Source: Favolaschia claudopus
Lineage: Eukaryota > Basidiomycota > Agaricomycetes > Agaricales > Mycenaceae
DNA: 64,000 nucleotides
Assembly (NCBI GenBank): GCA_037176885.1
Contig: JAWWNJ010000011.1
Location: 496,001 to 560,000, forward strand
Direction: 5' to 3'
Shown here: one piece after another, positions 54,999 through 64,000 of the stretch
Numbering within the stretch: position 1 is the stretch's first letter
Layout of the letters: each line of letters opens with the position of its first letter
Notes under the pieces: generated by a model
Seen by the model: only the letters and a program-made list of their open reading frames with translations
The model's database searches: none
What the model was told of the DNA's origin: nothing
Program-made: the position numbers and the translations under genes

Positions 54999-57662
54999 TC
55001 AACACTTATCAATGAGCTTGTTCTTGGGTACCGTCTGCCCGTAGTCATCCACCCATGTAGTAAGATTCGCATCCTGATACGCACGGAGGTACCTGTACGC
55101 TCCCCACAGTTCAGTTTGTCTCTGCAACGCCAAAAGAAGAGGGGGACAAGACGCACGTCTCAATATACTTTGCAGTTGGCCTCTCCGGCGGGTCGCACCC
55201 GATGTTGATCTTGTCCGGATGCTGGTAAACCCGGACGTAGTCAATCAGCATCGTCGCCGGTAGGTTGAGATGGGCATAGTCGATGTCGCCAAAAGATTTA
55301 GAAATGCCCAAACTAAAGATACAACATTAGTGATAGAAGGCGCAAGAGAGGAAGTGCCTACTTGGCGATGATGTACTAAAGAATCATACCATCAGCGACA
55401 GAAGGTATGAGGGAAGAAGAGCCCACGCACCAGCGGCTCATCCGTTATAGGGCGGGCTGAGATACCTGTCTCTGTGTCGGCGCCCATACCAGCAGCATTG
55501 AGAGTCCAGGTCATTTTGTTATTCGTGATCCAGGTGATGTACTGTAATACCAAGAGCATGAGCTCGACGCTACCCACGGCGGGTTGAAGGACACACCGCA
55601 TTCTCATATCCAGAGACGTACTCAAAGCCGTGGACGCTGAAGCATTGGTCGGTGTGCTGGTAGCACGACTGATCTACGAGCACATTGATAGAGATTTGAC
55701 AGGGTGGGCGGGGCCGGAACCAGAAGATACCGTACTCGTAGTCGAAACAACAGACGCAGCTTCCTGGAAATTATTCCCGGAGAACGAATTTTGATGCGAC
55801 AGCGACAAGTCCGCGAGGATCAGATTCACTGAGGAGTTATCCCAATGGTAGCCCTTATTGAACGGCGCATATTGCACGGACTGCGATACCTGTCCGACGC
55901 GTGCGTCGACCTCGCCACCAATCTATGCCAAGATTGTAAGCTCAAAGGCGGTAGGTCGTTGCAGTGGGATAAACTAACTTGCGCCTCTATGGAGAGAGAA
56001 TGCGTCACTTTTGCAGAGATTCGGGAGCGAAGAAGAAAACACACCAAACATGTCAATTTCGGGAGCCGAACGTCCTACATACGAGCCATCTGACTGATGG
56101 ATCGGGCCAGGATGGGACTCTCCGGGGCATGTGCAGCGAGAAAGACGCTGCCCGGGAAGGTATGAAAGCACACCGTTGTTGCTGTCGTCGCCGCTGTTGA
56201 GCGCTGCAGGCGGGCCACCTTCAAACCTAGACGTATGCAAATATCAATTTTTGTCAGTCCATCTATATCTTTTCAAGAGCAAGAGGCACTGAAGGTACGT
56301 TTGGTTCGCAAGGGTGCCCAGATCGCACGCGTCATAGACATATGGCCACATACCGTCCAACGAGGCACCATAGCCAGCGCGACCCAGGTTGCCCCTAGCA
56401 TAGATGACGGATTAACGAGGTATCTCGCGGGCAGAAGGCGCCGTTGCTCACATCGTCCATACGGCGGGCCACAGCCCGAAGACATTCGTGGCACCGGGCA
56501 GCATCACGTTCGCGACGATGAGGCCGCCCGTGAAGCAGAACTGAAGCAAGTGTTGATGAAACGGACAACTTCAAAACAGGAAGACAGGATACCTTGTTCC
56601 AGGTAGATACCATGCCGCCCCTGTAGTCGAGATTGTGGTTCAGACTCGGGTCCGGGACATTCGTGAGGTTGATTTCGAGGGCGCCGCTACGTGTCGTGAT
56701 CGCGGAAGGGTCATACCTGGGTGAGATGTGAATTTTTGCTTCTGGGGAGCAAGGCGGGAAAGGACCATTCAAAATTTTTGGTTTGCCAGTAGTGCAGATC
56801 AACGGCTTCCCTGTCGATAGGACGGAGATTAGCGGTAAGGTCCTGGTAGTGTGACTAGTGAAAAACGGTACCAATATGGATCATCTCCAGGATAGAAAGA
56901 CCGGCCTTCGGTGTTGAATTCGTCGCTGAAGACGAGCTTGAGATCAGTTTGGGATGGGTCGTTGAACGAGGGTATAGTGTATGCGTCCTTGCGTGTCGCG
57001 TCAAACCTCTGCTCGTGACAAATCAGAGAGCGGTATGCACCTTGGGGGTTTCGGGGTCAATGAGCCCCCAGTTTCCAATGAGAGGCAGTTTCTTGTTGTC
57101 CGCCTCAGGGCCCTTGGCTGCAAGGCTGGACGATGACTTCGTCGAGTTTTTGATATGCTGAGCTATTGGGTATCCCACGCTGTGGAACAAGATGAGCGAT
57201 GAAAGTTCAGAACGATTTGAACAGTAAGACCCACAAGAGGCCCAGAATACCCAGACACAAAACGACAAGGCAGCCTATATTGCGAAAACCACGAAGGCTG
57301 AACGCGCCATTCTTGTTGGCGTCGCGAGAAGGATCATGCAGCGCATCATCTGCTTCGGGACGAGAGTTATCAATGCCCCAGGCCGTAGGATCTGGGGACC
57401 AATCATACTGGCGAAGTGTTAGAGGAACCAGTCAAGATTCCACTCAATACATGCAACACACCTTGTCGCTCACTGAATCCTGCGTGGAAGCCGGGCGAAT
57501 ACCGTTGCGTTGCGCGTAGTGGCTGTCATCTGTGCCTGCATAACTGGCCCGAAGATTTGATTGACTGCGGCGAGACATGGCAAACGAAGAAATTGAAGGT
57601 CGACGGCTCGAAACGAGATTCTGGGACGATAGGTTCGGACCCGCGCGGTAGTATTTGGACAT
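54999..57662 (-). CDS. Beta-glucan synthesis-associated protein, Skn1/Kre6 family (GH16), copy 2
   Basis: Same family and architecture as the gene at 35667-38494. The start at 57662 gives MSKYYRAGPNLSSQNLVSSR. The Ser-rich cytosolic part ends in a phase-matched intron before DPTAWGIDNSRPEADDA. The anchor is NIGCLVVLCLGILGLLVLLF-like, then GYPIAQHIKNSTKSS and GNWGLIDPETPK. Later marks: [76 protein letters not shown], and APEIDMFEAQ with an intron after the second last Glu codon base and another after Gln, giving an intact ExDxxE. Ends [32 protein letters not shown] and Cys. About 15 exons, no break seen. Its first exon and leader are strikingly close to those of copy 3. Confidence 0.93.
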
Positions 57663-58616
57663 AGGTGTACGCGGCCACCTTTGCGTTGAAAGATTGTGAA
57701 GAATATAAAAGACAGGAAGAGTGCGTTGGGGACGAGGACGAGAATGAGAATGAGGAAAAGGAGGAAATACTGTATGATCACAGTATTGTATTGCACACTG
57801 ACGGCCATTGGCGACTGACGACGCCGCTTTGCCGCGATTTTTCAACGACAACGCTGCGTCGCCGCTGGACAGCGGACGGTCAATCAATCCCGCTGTAGAG
57901 CTGCCTCTCTCGAAGCCTCTTCTCTGCGGCCGATTGACATTTCCGGACGATATTCTCGAGCTGTTATATTGATAACCTTGCTCGACCTAAATGGGTCCAA
58001 ACACGCAGGCGGAAATATGTCTGGGTCCGCCCCGTCAAGAGGAGAACGGTGGGATCTGCGAGTATACGCTTCGAGTAAGCTCCGTGCGACATCTACTCTA
58101 TCCAGTGTTTTGCATCGCGGGGTTCATATTTGCTAGGCAGTTGACGTTGTTGTTGCTCAGAAGTTCAAGCTGCAAGCTGCACATCTTGACAGAACTCAGA
58201 TAGAAGCAAAGACGCAGCCTGGTCCGAAGTTGCCACTGGTAAAATTTGGGAGAGTCGGAGAAGAGCCTTCAAGAGGGGAGAAGGCTGGAGAAGGGAGAAG
58301 GGAGCGTGAACTCAGGCTGCGGCAAGATGGACTGCAGCTTTTAGAACAGACTGTAAAGTTGGGAAGAGAAAGATACAAAGTTACGTAACGGTCAAAGATT
58401 ACTTTTCTGCCACAGCGACCAACAGCACTGGCATTCGATCGAACATGATATGATATTGTAGCTACAGTACTCGTAGCAGTGTTTCTGATAGTATGTACTA
58501 GGAAACAGGCACGTAAGGCACTCAGAGGAACCAGCGTAGATGGTAAGTATGGTGATGAGACTGTAACTTTATTTTATGAATAAATGAAGTACTATTGCGC
58601 ACCGCAACCCGTCCTT
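57663..58616. other. Intergenic, includes leader of Skn1 copy 2
   Basis: 950 bases. The part next to the gene (57663-57730) is homologous in reverse orientation to the leader of copy 3 (about 62265-62332): both have CCTGTCTTTT, TTCTTCACAAT and a GGT-GCCGC-ACAC word before the ATG. The remainder holds no gene I can support. Confidence 0.5.
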
Positions 58617-60270
58617 TCATCCCCCACGACACATCCACTTCCGTTCTTCCGTGCGTGCGCTGCGAAGCACAGGCAGCGTCGCCATCACTGCACTCCATTT
58701 CTCGTAAAATACCCCAGCCTCAACCTCAGCCTCCCCAGCGTCGCCTCGGATGTGCTGGTCAGTGAGTATATTGTTCAGCTTCGGAAAGACACTAGATAGG
58801 AAGCCCGCGACATGTAGGGGATCAGCTATCGGTGAGCGCATTACGATCATTTGCAGGAGGGATGTTTGCTGGACACGTCTGCCAGCGCTGCCATCCGCTT
58901 CTGATGCGATGAGCTTTTGCGGCCAGGCAGAAGAGGTCGCGTCGAGGGGTAGAGATAGCGAATATAGATGTGGACAGTGCTGTGCGAATGGGAGCAGGCC
59001 TTGGAGGGTGATGCGAGAGCGATGATTTACGTAGGAACTGGCGAGAAGGGATAACTCAGAGAGGTGCGGCCATGTCTGGGCCAAGTCTGCGACAATTGTG
59101 TCGTCTAGATTAACCCCGAGGGGTGTGGTTATAGACACGACAGAAAGATTTCTGAAGGTGGCTAGCGATAGTATTTTGGCACCCTCGACGAGATAGGACG
59201 CAATATCAGCATCAGTGGGAACGGTAGTCAGTCCTCCTGAGAATTGTCCATAGGTTATTTGCTCCAGGGAAGCGTGGCTGTTCGTACAAGAGCGAACGAT
59301 GGCAGAATGAAGGGCTGTTATGCGCTTTGCTGGTACCTTTTCCGGAAGATCAATGGTAAGATCACGAAGGCGTGCATGGGTCATCAACGCGAGCAGAGGA
59401 ATGACGGTTTCAACGTCGTCTCCTGTGATGTTCAAAGATTGGAGGGCGGGGAAAATAATGTCGTTGGAGAAAGTGCCGGCTGGGAACGAGCCTATGGCGG
59501 GCTGGTTTTCCAGCGTCAGAGACTTCAAGCCAGGGAGCCGTGCGATGTGCGCTAATGCGACATTATCGAGACAAGGAAGGCTGATCGATTCGAGTCGGTG
59601 CAACCCCGTAACGAGTGCTGAGACGGGACCCTTGAAATCGAAGCCGCGATCCGTATATTGAATTTCTAGGTCCCTCAACAAGGGGCATTCTGCGGCAAGA
59701 GTGGGCAGGAGCGATAAATGTGCAGCGGTCTGTGGTCTGGCCAAGAACAAATCGTGGATCCGGGGACTCAGAAAGAGACGAACATATTGAAATGTCCATT
59801 CCCGACGAGAGTAGAAGTACAAGGTTTGGAGATTGGGGAAAAGCTGCTGCCAGGGCCAGCACAGGCGCAAGGATTCCAGGAATTCAGCCGAGGTCGGATA
59901 CCCGGGCTCTATGCACCGTCCATCGTAGTTGAACGACCTGACCCGACGAGCATGGACGAGAGGTCTTTCCCAATCGGAGGGAAGGACGGGTCTATTCATG
60001 ATCTATATTGCAAAATTTGAGTATCTCAGTCAAACTTGAAGCGGTAATTTCGCTTGCCCAAGTCACCTCCGGCTCGTCTAAAACCTCCTCCCAGATGCCC
60101 TCTGGCATACATCGTAAGATATTCCCAAGAGAATTCTGGTTACTCCAGAGCACGTCGAGGGCAGGGTTAACGAAAGCCCTGCATACTCTCGCGAAGGAGG
60201 GTAGACTGCCTTCCTCGATTTGTTCGCATATGAGGGAGACAATCTCGACGACACGAAGACACTGATGCAT
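58617..60270 (-). CDS. F-box / leucine-rich repeat protein
   Basis: Likely substrate adaptor of an SCF ubiquitin ligase, by resemblance to the very numerous agaricomycete F-box proteins. Exon 1 starts at 60270 and carries the degenerate F-box: RVVEIVSLICEQIEEGSLPS, then ARVCRAFVNPALDVLWSNQNSL. A GTGACT...TATAG intron (about 60004-60066) joins EEVLDEPE to IMNRPVLPSDWERP. The second exon of about 460 codons is uninterrupted and contains irregular leucine-rich repeats: LFPNLQTLYF, ECPLLRDLEIQY, LHRLESISLPCLDNVALAHI, LPGLKSLTLENQP, FPALQSLNITGDD, RLRDLTIDLPE, TWPHLSELSLLAS, HCPHLYSLSLPLD. The end is RTEERKWMCRGG. Partner proteins and target are unknown. Confidence 0.85.
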
Positions 60271-62332
60271 TCCACGACGAAGGGAGTTGAGGCCAGTTTA
60301 CATAAAAGTGGTTTGTGGGAGAAGAGAGGAAGATTTCTGACCCTAACCCTACCATCCACATGTTCATTGCTTCCGACCACCAACTCTGGAAATGAATTTT
60401 ACAGCCAATCTACGGCCCATCCATTGAAGTAAAACCCATTGAAGCAAAACTACGTCTTCATGAAGAATCTTCCGCTCGGGATCTATAAGGGCCTTGTATG
60501 TATCTGGGTAATACCTTAGGCCTTATGGGTGACCGTCGAGAGCATTCAATTCCGCGCGAAAAAAATGAATCAGTTCCATTCAAGTCTAGAGGTAATCTTC
60601 CCCTGCACCCAGCTGCGTCTATCCTGCTCCCCCACTGCGCCACTACTCGTCTGCTCATTGACACTCGTACCCTTGCCTTGCCCGCCACATCCCCGTCGTT
60701 GACTGTCCCCTCGTCGGTCTCGCAAGAGCTTCGCCTTTTTGTGAATTGCAAGCGCCGTGAATCAGGTCGATGAGCTTAAGGCCACGCTCTTGGTATTGTT
60801 CACGGTAATGTGCTGCGTGAAGCAGTGGGTCGCGCGTGCCTGCTTGAGGTTGTAGAAGCCGAAGACAGTTAGTTTTTTGATGATGGGCGGGTAGGTGATT
60901 CGAATGGGGTGGAGGGTATAGGTGAGTGGGTGTTAAAGGTAAGCTCGAGAGCCTGTTCATGATGGAAGCTCACTCCAATTCATAGCGCGAGACGACCCCC
61001 GCCCATACACAGCGGCCCGGATGTGAGAGGAGCCCTCGCGGCCGGAAATAGCAACGCAGGCCCTGCGATGAAGCCAACTATCCCGAATGAGCCTCTGATT
61101 CGTACTCGGAGATGGGAGGTACTTGAGGAGGTAGATGTAGGTCCGATCTGGGAAAGAATTTTGCGACTTTACTGTCAGAGGTAGACAGAGCCCAAAGAAT
61201 CGATACAAAGTGGTGAGCGAAGCTGAAGATTTTGAAGCAAGAGAGGAGAACCAAGCCCTGGTATTTGAACGGCACCGTCCACGATGCAGATGGCAAAGCA
61301 TCGAGAAAAAGAAGGGAAAAAAATCGGATGAAGGAGAGTGATTGGATGTGAGCTGAGGCTACGTGAGCTTGCGAGCGAGAATTGAGGGACTCGCACTTCC
61401 ACCGCAAACCACAACTCGTAATTCACGTTGACTCTACGCCTCTCTAACCCTTCATCCTCAATCTACCTCGCATTCTTTTCACGCTCTTTCCTTTTTCCCT
61501 AAGACGAAAGTAAGATATTTTCAAGCTACCTCGTTGGGGCCAGGGAGGGCACAGACTGACATAGAGAAGCGTGTCCTCTGAGTTGATTCCAGCAATAAGG
61601 TCGTGTATTCATATCTGCCCGGGTACCGGGTAGACTTGTCTAGGTTGTCTTGGACTTGTTAGACTCCTCCAGCTCGGCATCGGAAGCGCAAGATGCTTTT
61701 GACTTGTAGAGCACTTGAAGCCAAGACCTCGAAGGACTCCTTAGATTCTTTCACGACGCCGATGTTCCCCTCAATTTCAGTCCAGCTTGCAAATTTGCAA
61801 AGCCCATCGCAGCTTTCGATGCTTCATTCCGCGACAAGTTGACCAGATGACGAGAACTTGGAGAATCTTGCCATCTAGCCAGCACTAGTCTGAACCCCTC
61901 GATGAGCAAAGCGTCTACTTCAAATATCTCACTGGCGCCGTGTTCGCCGGTTGACGCAGTGGACATGGATAAATCTCGTCCGTATCTTAAATCTTTGGAC
62001 CCTGCAGAATGAAGCACCAGTTTGAGTCGTCCGGAAATCGCAAACGGCCCCAGCGAAGAGGGTTCCAAAGAGGCAGCTGTATGGCTGGATTGGTGGCACA
62101 GGAAGCTTCAAGCAAGTGAAGGTTGAGTGAAGGTATGAATACTGAAACGAGACGTCAGCGAATTGGTTCGTTGCCATTGACACCGTCGCCGAGGGCCATC
62201 ACAACTGCGATCATTCTCGATCATTACATTCCCTGCTTTCGCTCTCATCCTCATACTCAAGAGTTCAAAGTTACTCTGCCTGTCTTTTCTGTTCTTCACA
62301 ATTTTTAGGCGCGAAGGTCGCCGCACACACAT
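60271..62332. other. Intergenic with a pseudogene fragment
   Basis: About 2 kb between the divergent F-box and third Skn1-like genes. It contains the DUF4139 remnant described separately. Minus-strand frames around 60957-61426 and 61751-62068 are open for 83-114 codons without recognisable motifs and may be decayed sequence. The last 70 bases match the leader of Skn1 copy 2. Confidence 0.5.
60590..60917 (-). pseudogene. Decayed fragment of the DUF4139 (MuiA-like) gene's last exon
   Basis: Nucleotide similarity to 39533-39941 in the same orientation. Shared blocks include CCACTGCGCCACNAC, GTAGAAGCCGAAG, TTTCTTGATGATGGG-like and CTTGGTNTTGT words in the same order. Read on the minus strand it gives recognisable pieces such as GTVNDGDV (parent GTVNDADA), RRVVAQW (parent KGVVAQW) and GLKLIDLIHGACNSQK (parent GLKVIDQIHGSRNAQI), but in different frames, with in-frame stops and about 80 bases of net deletion. 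No other exon of the parent is recognisable nearby. Confidence 0.75.
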
Positions 62333-64000
62333 ATGTCCAACTACTACGGCGCGGGTCCAAACCCGTCGTCCCAGAATCTCGTTTCGAGTCGTCCTCCCTC
62401 CGTCTCTTCCTATGCCCCGTCTCTCCCCAGCCAGTCCAATCTTCGCGCCAGCTATGCCGGTACTGAAGACAGCCGTTATGCGCGAAACAACGGGAGCCGC
62501 CCCGGTTCAAGACAGGATACAGTGAGCGAGAAGGTGTGTTGCGGTTGATCAGCGAGATATTTCTACTGGCTAACATATCTCGCCAGTATCATTTGCCACC
62601 GGACCCTACGACCTGGGGCATCGACACCTCTCGTCCCGAAGCAGATGATGCTCTGCACGATCCTTCGCGCGACACGAAGAAGCCGAGCAGGTTCGCTCTT
62701 CGTGGCGTTCGCAATATAGGCTGCCTCGTAGTTCTATGTCTGGCTATCGTCGGCGTCTTGTGCGTCTCAATATCCAAGTTGTTTCGCGCTTTCGTTGCTG
62801 ATTCTATTCCACAGCGTGGGTTACCCCGTAGCTCAGCATATCAAGAACTCGAACAAAGCGTCATCTAATCTCGCAGCCAACGGCGGCAATGCGAACAACC
62901 AGCAAGTGCCTCTCATTGGAAACTGGGGACTCATTGATTCGGATACCCCCAAGGTGATAGATATCCTTTGCCTCTTGGACTTATCAGCCGTTCTAACGCG
63001 GCAACACAAGGACGCATACACCATAACCTCATTCAACGACCCCTCTCAAACCAACCTCAAGCTCGTCTTCAGCGACGAGTTCAACACCGAAGGCCGGTCA
63101 TTCTATCCTGGCGATGATCCATATTGGTATACCGTCCCCCACCAGCCGCTAGGATATACCACTCACTGTTTGCAGGGAAGCCGTGGATCTGCACTACTGG
63201 CAGACCCGGAATCTCGAATGGTGCGTCCCTGTTTGACTTGCTCCTCAAATCAAAAGTAAAATTCACCCTCCATCTAGGTACGACCCTTCCGCGATCACGA
63301 CACGCGGCGGTGCCCTCGAGATCAACCTCACGAAAGTCGCGGACCCGAGCACGAACCACGACCTCAGCTACAAGGGCGGCATGATGTCCACTTGGAACAA
63401 GGTATGCATGCCGTCCTCGCGCTTCCTTTTCTTCGTTGACGCTGACTCGCCGCCTCAGTTCTGCTTCACCGGCGGTCTGATCGTGGCGAATGTAATGCTG
63501 CCTGGCGCTACTAACGTCTTCGGTCTGTGGCCCGCCGTCTGGACCATGTGAGCAACGGCGCTTCCTGTTCCCGAAATGTCTCGTTAACCCGCTGGTGATG
63601 CGTTTCAGGGGAAATTTGGGTCGCGCCGGCTATGGCGCCTCGTTGGACGGCATGTGGCCATATGTCTACGACGAGTGCGATGTGGGGACACTCTCGAACC
63701 AAACGTACGTCGTCCGTAGCCCCTACAGATCCACTGACCAATGAGCGGCACGACTCTAGGTTTGAAGGTGGCCCGCCTGCAGCGCTCAACAGTGGCTCCT
63801 TCGACAACGGCAACAACGGTGTACTCTCCTACCTTCCAGGCCAGCGTCTCTCTCGGTGCACTTGCCCCGGAGAGTCTCATCCCGGCCCCATTCATCAGTC
63901 GGACGGTTCGTATGTAGGACGCGCGGCGCCTGAAATTGATATCTTCGGTGCGCTTATTTTCCCTTTTTGCTCCGGAGTCTCGTGCAGGGCTGACGTATCT
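62333..64000 (+). CDS. Beta-glucan synthesis-associated protein, Skn1/Kre6 family (GH16), copy 3, 3' end outside window
   Basis: Third member of the family in the window. The start at 62333 gives MSNYYGAGPNPSSQNLVSSR, near-identical to copy 2. Introns follow the same positions as in copy 2: after SEK (62534-62586), after the anchor NIGCLVVLCLAIVGV, within DDPYW (about 63128-63175), after NLEW, after STWNK and after WTM. Lumenal marks are [93 protein letters not shown] and APEIDIF, the start of the ExDxxE motif; the final Glu should be in the next exon, beyond position 64000. No frame break up to the edge. It is transcribed away from copy 2 with about 4.7 kb between the two start codons. Confidence 0.9.

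Noticed and set aside
60340..60356. CCCTAACCCTA, resembling a telomere repeat
   Set aside because: Only about two units, inside the leader region of the F-box gene; too short for an interstitial telomere tract.
1..64000. CRISPR arrays, rRNA genes, bacterial operons or prophage
   Set aside because: No regularly spaced identical repeats and no rRNA-like sequence were seen; gene structure is eukaryotic throughout.

Overview
The window reads as genomic DNA of a filamentous basidiomycete, most likely a mushroom-forming agaricomycete. The genes are split by many short GT-AG introns of about 45-65 bases with CTNAC-like branch sites. The families present are typical of that group: GPI-anchored chitin deacetylases, Skn1/Kre6-type GH16 proteins, an F-box/LRR protein, a fungal seven-helix membrane protein, Zn2Cys6 regulators and P450s. 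I saw no bacterial operons, CRISPR array, rRNA or convincing tRNA. All exon boundaries were inferred by eye from splice signals and frame continuity.

Layout. Positions 1-710 hold the 3' end of a cytochrome P450. A poorly recognised Ser-rich gene lies at 1715-2754. Positions 2.8-7.5 kb are repeat-rich and include a 1.15 kb inverted-repeat element built around the word TGACGCG. A small Zn2Cys6 regulator is at 7524-8368. Two chitin deacetylases (9556-11544 and 18900-20806, both minus) flank a secreted deuterolysin (14813-16249). The 16.2-18.9 kb gap carries a second repeat family. A multi-pass membrane protein (23274-24462) is followed by a regulator with two Zn2Cys6 clusters (24985-27030), then a CYP53-like P450 (27642-29581, minus) and a large membrane protein (31645-34697).

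From 35.6 kb on, three Skn1/Kre6-like beta-glucan synthesis proteins appear: 35667-38494 (+), 54999-57662 (-) and 62333 to the window edge (+). The last two are divergently oriented and share their 5' leader. Between them lie a DUF4139 (MuiA-like) gene, a TMEM135-like gene, a free-standing thioesterase beside a 4CL-like acyl-CoA ligase, a seven-helix protein, a monocarboxylate-type MFS transporter and an F-box/LRR gene. A decayed copy of the DUF4139 gene's last exon sits at about 60.6-60.9 kb.

Much of the window concerns the cell wall and secretion: chitin deacetylation, beta-1,6-glucan assembly and secreted proteolysis. A second group concerns small molecules: two P450s, the ligase, the thioesterase and the transporter. 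The strongest candidates for something undescribed are the dual-zinc-cluster regulator with a 13-base microexon, the ligase/thioesterase pair, and the two unclassified inverted-repeat elements. None is proven to be a new system.
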